In this document: piece after piece, positions 16,270 through 25,255 of the stretch
Numbering within the stretch: the stretch's first letter is position 1
How the letters are laid out: each line of letters starts with the position of its first letter
The notes under the pieces: generated by a model
The model's input: the letters and a program-made list of their open reading frames with translations, nothing else
Database searches by the model: none
Told to the model about the DNA's origin: nothing
DNA from: Methylogaea oryzae
GTDB taxonomy: Bacteria > Pseudomonadota > Gammaproteobacteria > Methylococcales > Methylococcaceae
NCBI RefSeq assembly: GCF_019669985.1
Contig: NZ_AP019782.1
Coordinates: 3,838,001-3,902,000, forward strand
Direction: 5' to 3'
DNA length: 64,000 nt
Position numbers and translations under genes: made by a program

Positions 16270-17658
16270 TCAGCGCGACTCGGCCGGCCAGAGCCGGGCC
16301 TCCGCCGCCGCCGTCAGCAAATACCCCCCCAGTGCCGCTCCCAGCGAAATCAAATAGGGGTGGGACAAATCCAGCCAAAAATGCCCGACCAGCCAGGCGC
16401 CCATGCCGGCCGCGAGCGCCGCGTAGGCGCTGTAGCGATCGCCGACGCGCCGGGTATAGAGGGCGAACAAAGCCACCGTGAACACGCCGGCGCTGCCGAA
16501 AGCGGAGGCTTCCTCCACCAGGGTGTGGACGCCGTCGCTGCCGAGCGCCAAACCGTAGGCCACCAAGCCGAAAACGAACACCATGGCGCGGGCGGTGCGC
16601 ACCTTGCCGGCGTCGTCCATCGTCGGCCGGAGCGGCACGATGAGGTTGTGGGACACCAAGGCGGCGGCGGCCAGCAGGGCGCCATCCACGGTGGATAAAA
16701 TCGCCGAGATGATGGCGCCGGCGAACAATACGTAGGAAAAGGCGGGGAGGTGCTTCAGCGCCAGCTGCGGCAACAGTTGTTCCGCCTCGTCCAAGCCCGG
16801 CATGAGGCGGATGCCGACCAAGCCGATGAACACCGGGATCAGTCCCACCGCCAGATACAGGCAGCCGCCGGCCAGGCACGCCGCGCGGGCCGTCTCCGGC
16901 GAACGGCTGGCGAGGATGCGCGCCACCAGTTCCTGGGCGAACACCGAGCCGCAGATGGGGATGGCCCAGTTTTCCGCCACGTCCAGCCAGGGCATGTCCG
17001 GCCCGCCGAACAGCCGCAGGCGTTGCGGTTCGATGGACGCCAGCGACGCCTGCAAGCCGCCGCCCGCCTGCGCCACCGCGTAAAACAGCAGTCCCAGGCC
17101 GATGATGAGGGCGATGCCCTGCATCAAGTCGGTCATCACGTCGGCCAGCATGCCGCCGTAGACCGTGTAGGCGATCACCACCGCCGCCGCGACGGTGATG
17201 GCGATGTCCACTTCCAGCGCGGAAGACGCCGCCAGCACTTGGCCCAGGGCGCGGATTTGCGCGCCGCCCCACATCACCGAGGTGGGGGCCAGCATCAACA
17301 CCACGGCGCGCTCCACGCCGGGCGAATAGCGGCTGTGGAACAGGTCCGCCAAGGTGGTGAGACCGCGCCGCCACAACGGCACGGCGAACAACAAGGCCAT
17401 GAGGAACAGGCACACGGCGTAGCCGAAAGGATCGGCGCTGCCGCCGGACAGGCCGTTTTCGTAGATGGCCCCGGCGGCGCCGATGCAGGTTTCCGCGCCG
17501 AACCAGGTGGCGAAGACGGTGAACGTGCCCAAGCCGAAGCCGATGCTGCGGCCGGCCAACAGGTAGTCCGATTCGTTGCGGATACGGCGGGTGACAACGA
17601 TACCCACCGCCAGTTGGGCGGCGACGTAGACGACGATGCCGAGCAGGACCGGGCTCAT
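16270..17658 (-). CDS. Sodium:solute symporter (SSS family)
   Basis: 462 residues, about 12-13 helices. SSS hallmarks: YLLAGRSIGFGLGTFTVFATWFGAET near TM2, AYTVYGGMLADVMTDLMQG, and AGAIISAILSTVDGALLAAAALVSHN with the conserved Ser/Thr sodium-site region. ATG 17658 was chosen as the family-like N-terminus (SPVLLGIVVYVAAQL). Last of a co-oriented trio with a class II aldolase-like gene and a DAACS carrier. Substrate unresolved, most likely an organic acid or amino acid. Confidence 0.85.
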   Translation of the reverse strand: MSPVLLGIVVYVAAQLAVGIVVTRRIRNESDYLLAGRSIGFGLGTFTVFATWFGAETCIGAAGAIYENGLSGGSADPFGYAVCLFLMALLFAVPLWRRGLTTLADLFHSRYSPGVERAVVLMLAPTSVMWGGAQIRALGQVLAASSALEVDIAITVAAAVVIAYTVYGGMLADVMTDLMQGIALIIGLGLLFYAVAQAGGGLQASLASIEPQRLRLFGGPDMPWLDVAENWAIPICGSVFAQELVARILASRSPETARAACLAGGCLYLAVGLIPVFIGLVGIRLMPGLDEAEQLLPQLALKHLPAFSYVLFAGAIISAILSTVDGALLAAAALVSHNLIVPLRPTMDDAGKVRTARAMVFVFGLVAYGLALGSDGVHTLVEEASAFGSAGVFTVALFALYTRRVGDRYSAYAALAAGMGAWLVGHFWLDLSHPYLISLGAALGGYLLTAAAEARLWPAESR

Positions 17659-17700
17659 GGTTGTGTTATCCGCTTGCCATGAAAATCGCGGCACTCCTGC

Positions 17701-17737
17701 TCCCTCTCCCCCAGGGAGAGGGTTGGGGCTAGGGGAA
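17701..17737. repeat. REP-like repeat (CCCTCTCCC family), copy 2
   Basis: TCCCTCTCCCCCAGGGAGAGGG then TTGGGGCTAGGG. Related in inverse orientation to copy 3 about 115 bp away. Confidence 0.6.
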
Positions 17738-17815
17738 ATACAAACACCGTTTCGCTGGCCGGCCTCTTGTGCGACGCTGCGGCCGACTTCTTACATTGAC
17801 GGAAGTCCATAGTTG

Positions 17816-17851
17816 ACTCCCTCACCCTAGCCCTCTCCCGTGGGGGGAGGG
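17816..17851. repeat. REP-like repeat (CCCTCTCCC family), copy 3, overlapping the aldolase 3' end
   Basis: CTCCCTCACCCTAGCCCTCTCCC followed by GTGGGGGGAGGGG. The leftward aldolase-like gene reads into it, and its TAG stop (17827-17829) and last codons (PPPTGEG) are repeat-derived. Confidence 0.65.
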
Positions 17852-18471
17852 GAATCGAAAGCCAACGCCCGCGCCAAGCAGCACGCCAGCGGCCAGCAGG
17901 CCAGCTCCGGCGTGGCGCCGTAGGCCAGCAGGCCGTCCTCGTGGCCCAGCATGGCGATGACGCCTTGCGCAGGATCCGCCGCCACCAAGGCACTCACCGC
18001 TTCCGCCATGGCCGGCGTGCCATAAGCAATGCCCGCCGCCACCGTGGGCAAGCCCAGCCGCTCCGCCAATCGCCAGATTTCCGGGCTATGGCCGTGGGCG
18101 ACGCAGCGGGCGGTCGGCGACGCGCCATAGACGGCGGCGTGGGTAAGGGCTTCCGAGGAAGGCGGGACGGGGCCTTCGGCCTGCAAATAATTGCCCGCCG
18201 GATCGGCCCGCAGCACCCGCACGTATTGCTCCTTCGCCAGATGGGGCAAATGGCCGGTTTGCGTGCCGGTAACGCAAAAACCGCCGCCGTCCAGCAACAG
18301 GCTGAGATTGCCGTAGCCCAGGCCGCCGTAGCGGGCCGGATCCTGGCCGATGAGTCCCAGCCGGAACAACACGCTGCGCCACGCATTGAGCTCGGCGAAG
18401 CCGGGAACCGCCGCGGCCGGCGCGGCGCGGTAATCCAGGCGGTATTTGATGACGCCTTCTTGTTCGGTCAT
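17827..18471 (-). CDS. Class II aldolase/adducin family protein
   Basis: About 214 residues from ATG 18471. Fuculose-aldolase-like fold: YGGLGYGNLSLLL, FCVTGTQTGHLPHL, the ALTHAAVYGASPTARCVAHGHSPEIW stretch with metal-ligand His residues, and a third His in MLGHEDGLLAYG. Reaction unknown; relatives cleave or dehydrate small sugar phosphates. Starts 4 nt after the upstream DAACS stop, so co-transcribed. Its C-terminus and stop are formed by a REP-like repeat, meaning the original end may have been replaced. Confidence 0.8.
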   Translation of the reverse strand: MTEQEGVIKYRLDYRAAPAAAVPGFAELNAWRSVLFRLGLIGQDPARYGGLGYGNLSLLLDGGGFCVTGTQTGHLPHLAKEQYVRVLRADPAGNYLQAEGPVPPSSEALTHAAVYGASPTARCVAHGHSPEIWRLAERLGLPTVAAGIAYGTPAMAEAVSALVAADPAQGVIAMLGHEDGLLAYGATPELACWPLACCLARALAFDSPPPTGEG

Positions 18472-18475
18472 ATCG

Positions 18476-19729
18476 TCAGGTTTTAGCGGACGCAGACCGC
18501 ACAACGCGCTGCACCACCAGGGAGCCGATCATGTCGCCCTCCACGTTGACCATAGTGCGGAAAGCGTCGAGGAAGCGGTCGATGGGCAACAGGATGGCGA
18601 TGGCTTCCGCCGGCAGGCCCACCGCTTGCAGCACCATCACCATGGTCACCATGCCGGCGCTGGGGATGCCGGGCGCGCCGATGGCGGCCAGCATGGCGGT
18701 GAAAAACACCACCAGCTGCTGGGCCAGGTTCAGCTCCACGCCCACCAGGTTGGCGACGAACAGGGCGGCGGCGGCCTCATACAGGGCGGTGCCGTCCATA
18801 TTGACGGTGGCGCCCAGGGGCACAACGAAGCCGGCGATGCCGGGATCCACCTTGAATTGGTGCTGGGTACAGCCCAGGGTCACGGGCAGGGTGGCGGAGC
18901 TGGAGCTGGTGGCGAAAGCGGTGATCAGCGCTTCCCGCCCGCCGCGCAAAAAAGCCGCCGGCGTCACGCCGGTGAGCACATACAAAATCCCCGGCAGCAC
19001 GACGAAGCCGTGGAACAGCACGCTGCCCAGCACCACCGCCACGAATTTTCCCAGGCTGACCAGCAAGGCCGCGTCCTGGCTGGCGGCCAGTTTCGCCAGC
19101 AGGGCGGCGATGCCGAAGGGCGCCAGCCGCATGATCCAGCCGACGATGAGCATCACCAAGCCCCAGGCTTCGTTCATCAAGCGCAGCAATCCGGCGGCGC
19201 GCTCCCCGGACGCCACCAACGCGACGCCGACGAACAGGGCGAAGATCACCGTGGCCAACACGTCCCCCTGAGCCATGGCTTTGACCGGATTCATGAAAAG
19301 CGAATGGATGAATTTGTCGCCGAACTCGCCCAAGGACAATTGCTGGCCTTGGTAATGCCCCATGGCGTCGCGGAACAGGGAGACGTCCAACCCGGCGCCG
19401 GGTCGGAACCAATTGCTCACCAGCAGCCCTTCCGCCACCGACAAAGCGGTAGTGAACAGGAAAAACGCCAAGGTGACGCGCCAAATGCGGTGCATATGCT
19501 CGTGGGCGCTGAGGTTGGCGACGCCGGCGGCAATGGAGAGGAACACCAGCGGAACCAGCACCATTTTCAGCAGATCGACGAACACCCCGCCGACGATATC
19601 GCAAGCCAGCAACCCTCCCGCGCGCAGCGCGCCGTCGGCGGGCAGGCCGCCCAACCAGCAGCCCAGGAGGACGCCGGAAACGGCGGCGACGAGAATTTGT
19701 ACGTTGAGACTAGGTTTCATGGCGGCCAT
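18476..19729 (-). CDS. Dicarboxylate/amino acid:cation symporter (DAACS, GltP/DctA-like)
   Basis: 417 residues. Family signatures: GVFVDLLKMVLVPLVFLSIAAG, a Ser-rich re-entrant loop AFATSSSSATLPVT, GATVNMDGTALYEAAAALFVA (NMDGT motif) and GIPSAGMVTMVMVLQAVGLP. Inner-membrane uptake of dicarboxylates or acidic amino acids with Na+ or H+. First gene of the run DAACS - class II aldolase - SSS symporter. ATG at 19729 or 19720; the latter matches family starts equally well. Confidence 0.92.
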   Translation of the reverse strand: MAAMKPSLNVQILVAAVSGVLLGCWLGGLPADGALRAGGLLACDIVGGVFVDLLKMVLVPLVFLSIAAGVANLSAHEHMHRIWRVTLAFFLFTTALSVAEGLLVSNWFRPGAGLDVSLFRDAMGHYQGQQLSLGEFGDKFIHSLFMNPVKAMAQGDVLATVIFALFVGVALVASGERAAGLLRLMNEAWGLVMLIVGWIMRLAPFGIAALLAKLAASQDAALLVSLGKFVAVVLGSVLFHGFVVLPGILYVLTGVTPAAFLRGGREALITAFATSSSSATLPVTLGCTQHQFKVDPGIAGFVVPLGATVNMDGTALYEAAAALFVANLVGVELNLAQQLVVFFTAMLAAIGAPGIPSAGMVTMVMVLQAVGLPAEAIAILLPIDRFLDAFRTMVNVEGDMIGSLVVQRVVRSASAKT

Positions 19730-20115
19730 TGTGCGGTATCATGCCGCCCCCGCCAAGGCTGCCGGCTTGGCTAAGCGCATGCCCGACCCTGGAAACGGCG
19801 CGCCGCGATTGGCCCGACGCCCCGTCGCGATAGAACGATGGCCAACGACGCAGCCGTGTCGGGAAACGACAAGCCGATATTTAGGCACGGCCGGATAATC
19901 ACTCGCTATATATAAACACGTCGATTGCGGCATATCGCGCAATCGCCTGCGGCATATCCCATAAACAATGACTGCGGCAAAATGCCGCATTGAGTTTGCC
20001 TGCCCATGGCATAGGATGTTTGCTCGACTTTCCGAGCGCGATCGGTTTTAAGCAGCGCCATTGAAATAAATCGCGCAAAGCGCCACCCCTATTACTACCA
20101 ACCAGGACGGCCAGT
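19730..20115. other. Intergenic region with TGCGGCA repeats and a hairpin
   Basis: 386 bp without a convincing gene. Contains direct repeats TGCGGCATATC at 19926-19936 and 19948-19958, and a hairpin TGCGGCA-AAA-TGCCGCA at 19973-19989. It separates the divergent DAACS gene from a small rightward gene, so these may be operator sites for either. Confidence 0.4.
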
Positions 20116-20406
20116 ATGTCGACAAATAATAACCACATCACCGCAAGCTTCGACACCGGATTTTTCGTCTGCGAATCGGCCCAAATGGCGGTCACGCTCA
20201 AATACTGCCTGTCGCACAAAAGCGCCGCGACCCAAGGCGCAGCGGTGCGGCATCCTTGCCGGGATTGCAGCCCCGAACAGAAACTGGCGACCATCAATCG
20301 ATTCACCCTGGACGAGCTGTTTCACGGCAAGGGATTCGATGAATATAAAACCGCGGTCGGCGGACAATTCCCATCGAAAAACAGCCCGGCCAAATACCAC
20401 GCCTAA
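20116..20406 (+). CDS. Small hypothetical protein
   Basis: 96 residues, not recognised. AGGA about 9 nt upstream of the ATG. Contains four Cys, including the pattern HPCRDCSPEQKLATINRFTLDELFHGKGFDEY. Predicted cytoplasmic, with no signal peptide or TM segment. The Cys/His spacing would allow metal binding. Next gene (20463) is also a Cys-containing small protein, possibly the same transcript. Confidence 0.55.
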   Translation: MSTNNNHITASFDTGFFVCESAQMAVTLKYCLSHKSAATQGAAVRHPCRDCSPEQKLATINRFTLDELFHGKGFDEYKTAVGGQFPSKNSPAKYHA

Positions 20407-20462
20407 TCAACCAGCAACGCCGACGAACGGCGCCCAAAAAAAACCACGACCCCGAAATATTA

Positions 20463-20834
20463 ATGTTTATATACCGTATTACAGGAACAGCCATCTCCGC
20501 CCAGAAACTCCAGTATCCGGCACGCCAATCCATCGCGCTGCCAAAAAGAATCGTCGTGTTTTCCGATACCCTGGCGCTCGACTCGCAGGGATACTGCACG
20601 CAAATCCACGACAAGCACGCGCAACAAACCAAGCACCTCATTATCGGCGCCGCGCGCTGCCACGAATGCGGCGCATGCGAGAAACCGCCTCTGACGGCCG
20701 ACACGATTCACATCGTGGACCAGGATGCCGAAGTGGAAATCAAAAGCCGCAACCTCATCGTCACGGAAAACGCGAAAGCCTACTGCCTGGACCATGGCGT
20801 AACGATAACCGCCCTGCCGGTGCTGGCGGCTTAA
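20463..20834 (+). CDS. Small hypothetical protein with CHECGACEKP motif
   Basis: 123 residues, not recognised. AT-rich start region without a clear Shine-Dalgarno. Has GAARCHECGACEKPPLTADT, a C-x-x-C-x-x-C cluster with adjacent His, and a final beta-rich part (AEVEIKSRNLIVTENAKAYC). Predicted soluble. Overlaps the convergent CHAD gene by 4 bp. Confidence 0.5.
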   Translation: MFIYRITGTAISAQKLQYPARQSIALPKRIVVFSDTLALDSQGYCTQIHDKHAQQTKHLIIGAARCHECGACEKPPLTADTIHIVDQDAEVEIKSRNLIVTENAKAYCLDHGVTITALPVLAA

Positions 20835-21808
20835 TCGGTTTCCGCGGCGTTATCCACTTGCAGCAAGCCGGCGAAGCGCCGGCGGGTTTTGGCGGAGGCC
20901 AGTAGCGCAAAACGGCGGTCAAAGCCGGCGCGGGCTTGGCCGGCGCGCTGATCCACATCTCGCAGCAAAGCGCCCATGGCCATGAGCGTCATGGGCTGGG
21001 CGCGCCGCAACTTATGCGTCGCGGCCAGCTCCAGCAGGGCGGCGACCTGCACCTGGCTGTCCTGGTAGGCTCCCAGCTCCTCCTGCAGCGCCTTGAGTAT
21101 GCCCACCAGCCGTTGGAGCCGGCGGGGCGGATAAAGCGCCTGAAAGAACTCCAGCAGATAACGCAGTTTTTTGCAGGTTTTGCGCAGCTCGTGCAGGGCT
21201 TGCGGCGGCGAATCCGGCTCGATGGCCTCCCCTTCCTTCAATACCCGCCGATAGACTTTTTCGATCCGGCCTCCGGCCACGACCAGCACCGGCTGGGTCG
21301 CATGGAGCAGGCTGGAGCGACGCGGCAGGGGGGCGTCCAAAAAAGCGCGCCATTCGGCCAGGAAGCGGCGGTGGTCCGCCGAACGCAAATGCCGCAGCAA
21401 ATGCCGCAGTTCCCGGCGATGGCGGCGGCTCAATTCGGCCCGCAACGGCTCCAATGCGGCGCGCAAAGGTTCGGGCACGGTCTGCGCCTGGGCATCCAGC
21501 CCTTGCAAATACACCTCCCAATCCCTGGCCGCGCTGCTCATGCGGCCCAGTTCGGCGAAGCCGGCGGCAAAACGGCGAATGCGGGGCGCGGGAAACACCT
21601 GCTTGATTTGGCCCAAGGCGCAACGGGTGCGGCGCACCGCCACGCGAAAGTCGTGCAGGCTTTCGCCGTCCCTGCCGCTTAGCAATTCCGCCTGGTTGTA
21701 CTCCAGCGTTTCCAGCAAATGGCGAAGGATGCGTTTGGCGGCGCCGTCGGCCCGCTCTTCCGGCCAAAGCGCCGGATATTTTTGACCTCCGCTGTGGAAA
21801 TTCGCCAT
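20831..21808 (-). CDS. CHAD domain protein
   Basis: 325 residues from ATG 21808 (AGAGG 5 nt upstream). CHAD is an all-helical domain with conserved His and many basic residues: LHDFRVAVRRTRCALGQIKQVF, SAARDWEVYLQGL, LHELRKTCKKLRYLLEFF. Known CHAD proteins bind inorganic polyphosphate; no CYTH/triphosphatase domain is attached here. Downstream of and co-oriented with the ECF sigma gene (30-bp gap), so probably one operon. Confidence 0.88.
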   Translation of the reverse strand: MANFHSGGQKYPALWPEERADGAAKRILRHLLETLEYNQAELLSGRDGESLHDFRVAVRRTRCALGQIKQVFPAPRIRRFAAGFAELGRMSSAARDWEVYLQGLDAQAQTVPEPLRAALEPLRAELSRRHRRELRHLLRHLRSADHRRFLAEWRAFLDAPLPRRSSLLHATQPVLVVAGGRIEKVYRRVLKEGEAIEPDSPPQALHELRKTCKKLRYLLEFFQALYPPRRLQRLVGILKALQEELGAYQDSQVQVAALLELAATHKLRRAQPMTLMAMGALLRDVDQRAGQARAGFDRRFALLASAKTRRRFAGLLQVDNAAETD

Positions 21809-21838
21809 GCGCACCTCTGGCCGTAGGGAAAAGCTGAG

Positions 21839-22411
21839 TCAGGAAGCGCTGAGACACGCGGCGGGCCGGTGCCCGACTTCATGCTGCGCCGGACGGCCGT
21901 CCCGCGGTTCCAATTGCGCCTTGAGCTGGTTGCGGGCGCGGGCCAAGCGCGACATGACGGTTCCGGCCGGGCAGCCGAGGATTGCGGCGATCTCTCGGTA
22001 ACTCAAGCCTTCGAAATCGCGCAGCATGACGACCTCCCGCTGCGTCAGCGGCAGGGTTTGCACCGCCCGCCGCAGCGCATCCCGCTCCAGCGATGCGATC
22101 AGCGCCATTTGCGGATCGTGTTCCGGCGTGGGATGGAGGGCCGCTTGATCGTTGTCCAGCCCCACCCATTCCGGGCCTCGGCGCCGTTGGCGCAAAGTAT
22201 TCAGCCAGGCATTGCGCAAGATCGCCAACAGCCAAGCCTTCAGCTGCTCCGCCGGCCTGTCGGGAATCCCGGCGCGCAAGGCGCGGGAGTAGGTTTCCTG
22301 CACCAAATCTTCGGCGTCCTGGGGATGGCGCGACAACGCCCTGGCATAGCGGTACAACAGGTCCGAATGGTCCAGCGTCGCTTGTTGTGCGATGGGGGTG
22401 ATGCTGCCCAT
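21839..22411 (-). CDS. RNA polymerase ECF-type sigma factor
   Basis: 190 residues. Region 2 has HSDLLYRYARALSRHPQDAEDLVQETYSRAL; region 4 has LPLTQREVVMLRDFEGLSYREIAAILGCPAGTVMSRLARAR. The C-terminal tail (PAQHEVGHRPAACLSAS) is non-conserved. No anti-sigma gene is obvious; the CHAD gene occupies that position. Divergent from the peroxidase operon 162 bp away, which may be among its targets (inference). Confidence 0.9.
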   Translation of the reverse strand: MGSITPIAQQATLDHSDLLYRYARALSRHPQDAEDLVQETYSRALRAGIPDRPAEQLKAWLLAILRNAWLNTLRQRRRGPEWVGLDNDQAALHPTPEHDPQMALIASLERDALRRAVQTLPLTQREVVMLRDFEGLSYREIAAILGCPAGTVMSRLARARNQLKAQLEPRDGRPAQHEVGHRPAACLSAS

Positions 22412-22573
22412 GAGCCTATCCCGGTGTCAGTCTGAGCGGTTTCAGTATATCCCCGATTGTTTCCACCGACGGCGGGCGCCGACCCACAAAATTTTTGCCC
22501 GGCCCGGGAATAAATGGCGGCTTTCCGTGTTTACGTCAGTGTATACGGTTGCAGAACTGCGTAAGGAGGCAAT

Positions 22574-23683
22574 ATGAAAGCATTGGCATTGCTGGGTTTG
22601 GCGCTGCTGGCCGGCGCCGTTTACGCCGAGCCGTTGGGGCTGCCGCCGGTGCCCATCCCGGCGGACAATCCGCAGAGCGCGGAGAAGATCAAGCTGGGCG
22701 ACAAGCTGTTCCACGACAAGCGCTTCAGTTCAACAGGCGCCGTGGCCTGTTCCAACTGCCACGACGATGCCAAAGCCTTCACCGACAGCCCGCGGCGCGT
22801 GTCGGAAGGCGTCAACAAACTCACCGGCACCCGCAACGCGCCCACGGTCATCAACGCGGCCTACATGAAAACCCAGTTCTGGGACGGCCGCTCCCCCAGC
22901 CTGGAAGACCAGGCACTGTATCCTTTCCTCAACCCGGTGGAAATGGCGCTGCCCGACCACGGGCCGATCTTGAAAATCGTCCGCAACGACCCGGACTACG
23001 CGGCGGCCTTCCAGTCCGTGTTCGGCAAATCCGGCGAAGCCATCACCATGAAGGAAGTCACCCAGGCCATCGCCAGCTTCGAGCGCACCGTCGTCGCCGG
23101 CAATTCGCCTTTCGACCGCTGGTACTACGGCCATGATGAGAGGGCGCTGACGCCGGCCCAGGTGCGCGGCTTCCAGGTGTTCGTCGGGCAGGGGCGCTGC
23201 GTGTCCTGCCACGTGATAGAACAAACCCAGGCCCTGTTCACCGACAACCGCTTCCACAATATCGGCGTCGGCATCACCGCCGTGCAGGCCGATGTGCCGA
23301 AGCTGGCCGGCGCTTTCCTGGAAGCCAAGGCCAAGGGAGTAGACGTGGACGTGGCGGTGCTCACCGACAAGAAAACCTCGGAACTGGGCCGCTTTGCCGT
23401 CACCGACCAGTTCGACGACCTGGGCGGCTTCAAGACGCCGACCCTGCGCAACATCGCCCTGACCGCGCCCTATATGCACGACGGCAGCCTGAAGACGCTG
23501 AAGGACGTGATGACCCACTACAACAACGGCGGCATCGCTAAGGCCGGCGACAGGGTGAACGACTTCCTCAGCGGCGGTATCCGCCCGCTCAATCTCACCA
23601 GTCAGCAGATGGACGATCTGGTGGCCTTCATGCAGGCGCTGACCAGTCCGGAATTCGCCCAAACCGCCGCCAAAGCCAAATAA
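22574..23683 (+). CDS. Di-haem cytochrome c peroxidase (MauG/CcpA family)
   Basis: 369 residues with a signal peptide (KALALLGLALLAGAVYAEP) and two CxxCH haem sites: CSNCH about residue 60 and CVSCH about residue 210. Other hallmarks: LFHDKRFSSTGAVACSNCH, RNAPTVINAAYM, FWDGRSPSLEDQA and TPTLRNIALTAPYMHDGSLKTL. Periplasmic reduction of peroxide using c-type electron donors is the standard role; MauG-like oxidases share the fold. Strong Shine-Dalgarno AAGGAGG. First gene of a three-gene operon with a metallophosphoesterase and a small cytochrome c. Confidence 0.93.
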   Translation: MKALALLGLALLAGAVYAEPLGLPPVPIPADNPQSAEKIKLGDKLFHDKRFSSTGAVACSNCHDDAKAFTDSPRRVSEGVNKLTGTRNAPTVINAAYMKTQFWDGRSPSLEDQALYPFLNPVEMALPDHGPILKIVRNDPDYAAAFQSVFGKSGEAITMKEVTQAIASFERTVVAGNSPFDRWYYGHDERALTPAQVRGFQVFVGQGRCVSCHVIEQTQALFTDNRFHNIGVGITAVQADVPKLAGAFLEAKAKGVDVDVAVLTDKKTSELGRFAVTDQFDDLGGFKTPTLRNIALTAPYMHDGSLKTLKDVMTHYNNGGIAKAGDRVNDFLSGGIRPLNLTSQQMDDLVAFMQALTSPEFAQTAAKAK

Positions 23684-23695
23684 GGAGCAGCCGTC

Positions 23696-24769
23696 ATGAC
23701 CACCAACCTCAGCCGGCGCGCTTTCCTCAAAGGCGCCACCGCCCTTGCGGCAGCCCAGGCCCTGCCCATCAGCCTGGTGGAACTGGCCTTCGCCGACGAA
23801 AGCCAGAACTTCACTTTCGCCTACATTTCCGACTCCCACATCCAGCACATCCGCGGGGCCAAGTTCGTGCGCAACTGGGACCGCGGCCTGATCCGCGCCG
23901 TGGCGGAAACCAATCTACTGCACCCTAAGCCGGACTTCATCATGTTCGGCGGCGACCTGGCCCAGCTCGGCAGCAAGCCGGAACTGGACCACGGCGCGGA
24001 AATGCTCTCCGCCCTCAGCGGCAAGGTGCACCACGTCATGGGCGAGCACGACTACTACCTGGACTTGGGCGAGTACTGGAGCCAGTTGTTCGGCCCGCAC
24101 TACTACAGCTTCGACCACAAGGGCGTGCACTTCGTAGTGCTGAACAGCATCCTCACCTTTGATGACTGGACCTTCAACCGCTGGCCCACCGCCGAGCAGC
24201 GCATGGCGGAAATGGCCGGCCTGGACAATCCCAACGGCTCGCCTTTCATGGTGGGCGACAAGCAGCGCGAGTGGCTGCGCCAGGATTTGGAGAAAGTGGA
24301 CAAGAACACGCCGCTGGTGGTGTTCTCCCACTCGCCGCTGCAGAAGATCTACAAAGGCTGGAACTTCTGGACCGAGGACGCCGAGCCCGTGCAGGAATTG
24401 CTGAAACCGTTCGCCAAGGTCAACGTGCTCTATGGCCACGTGCACCAGATCCAGTACAACCAGATCGGCAACATCAGCTTCCACTCGGTGATGGCCACCG
24501 CCTGGCCCTGGCCCTATCCCGCCAGCTACGCCCAGGCCGAGCAGTACCTGCCCAAGCTGACCGTGCCCATGAACCGGGCCGACCCCTTCTTCGAACGGGA
24601 CGCCACCGGCTGGCAGTTCATCAACATGGCCAACGGCAACGTGGACCTACGCTACACGCTGTACGAAAACCGCAGCCGCGAAGTGGCCTACAACGACAAA
24701 ACCAAGCAGCCGGAAGACAGCGCCTACCAGCCCGACAGCGCGCGCATTCCACCGCAGACCCACTATTGA
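23696..24769 (+). CDS. Tat-exported metallophosphoesterase
   Basis: 357 residues. Tat signal NLSRRAFLKGATALAAAQA. Calcineurin-like metal motifs in order: YISDSHIQH, MFGGDLAQLG, VMGEHDYYLD (GEHD in place of the usual GNHD), VVFSHSPLQ and YGHVHQIQ. Substrate unknown. AAGGAG precedes the ATG, which lies 12 bp after the peroxidase stop. The operon context with two haem proteins is conserved in function only by inference: a periplasmic redox or phosphate-ester system. Confidence 0.9.
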   Translation: MTTNLSRRAFLKGATALAAAQALPISLVELAFADESQNFTFAYISDSHIQHIRGAKFVRNWDRGLIRAVAETNLLHPKPDFIMFGGDLAQLGSKPELDHGAEMLSALSGKVHHVMGEHDYYLDLGEYWSQLFGPHYYSFDHKGVHFVVLNSILTFDDWTFNRWPTAEQRMAEMAGLDNPNGSPFMVGDKQREWLRQDLEKVDKNTPLVVFSHSPLQKIYKGWNFWTEDAEPVQELLKPFAKVNVLYGHVHQIQYNQIGNISFHSVMATAWPWPYPASYAQAEQYLPKLTVPMNRADPFFERDATGWQFINMANGNVDLRYTLYENRSREVAYNDKTKQPEDSAYQPDSARIPPQTHY

Positions 24770-24786
24770 GCCAAAGGACCATCGCC

Positions 24787-25191
24787 ATGCGTAACCGCCA
24801 AGTATTTTCCGCCGCCGCCCTGCTGAGCCTGGTGTTGGCCGTCCCCGCCCAGGCCGACGAGTTCGCCGACACGGACCTCAAACGCTGGGAACAGGAATTC
24901 CAGACCGCGGTCAAGGAAGGCCGCCGCCTGTGGACCAGCCCGGAGCTGGGCAGCAACGGCGTGGTGTGCGCCCAGTGCCACCCCAACGCCGCCAACACCC
25001 ACCCGGAAACCTACCCCAAGTTCCAAAAGCAACTGGGCAAGGTGGCCAACCTGTGGGAAATGGTCAACTGGTGCATCCGCAACCCCGTGGAAGGCCAGCC
25101 CCTGACCGCCGACGACCCGCGCATGACCGCCATCCTGGCCTACGTCGCTTACGAACGGCGGGGGGTGAAGCTGGAACCAGGGAAACATTGA
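24787..25191 (+). CDS. Small periplasmic c-type cytochrome
   Basis: 134 residues from ATG 24787. Signal peptide (SAAALLSLVLAVPAQADE) and a single CAQCH haem site in VVCAQCHPNAANTHPETYPKF; a candidate distal Met lies in NLWEMVNWCIRNPVEG. It may supply electrons to the di-haem peroxidase encoded two genes upstream. Last gene of the operon. No clear terminator before pilA. Confidence 0.88.
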   Translation: MRNRQVFSAAALLSLVLAVPAQADEFADTDLKRWEQEFQTAVKEGRRLWTSPELGSNGVVCAQCHPNAANTHPETYPKFQKQLGKVANLWEMVNWCIRNPVEGQPLTADDPRMTAILAYVAYERRGVKLEPGKH

Positions 25192-25255
25192 CGAGGCCTA
25201 CGGCGTGCATCTGTCAGCGCATTGCGACATCGATTGCCCCTGTCCAGACCGAAAG

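Noticed and set aside
17700-17851. CRISPR-like repeats of CCCTCTCCC type
   Set aside because: Only dispersed palindromic copies without regular spacers; they are REP-like elements, also found at 11895.
19739-19990. 83-codon leftward frame between DAACS and the small Cys protein
   Set aside because: Its codons arise from the TGCGGCATATC repeats and hairpin; no Shine-Dalgarno or homology signs.
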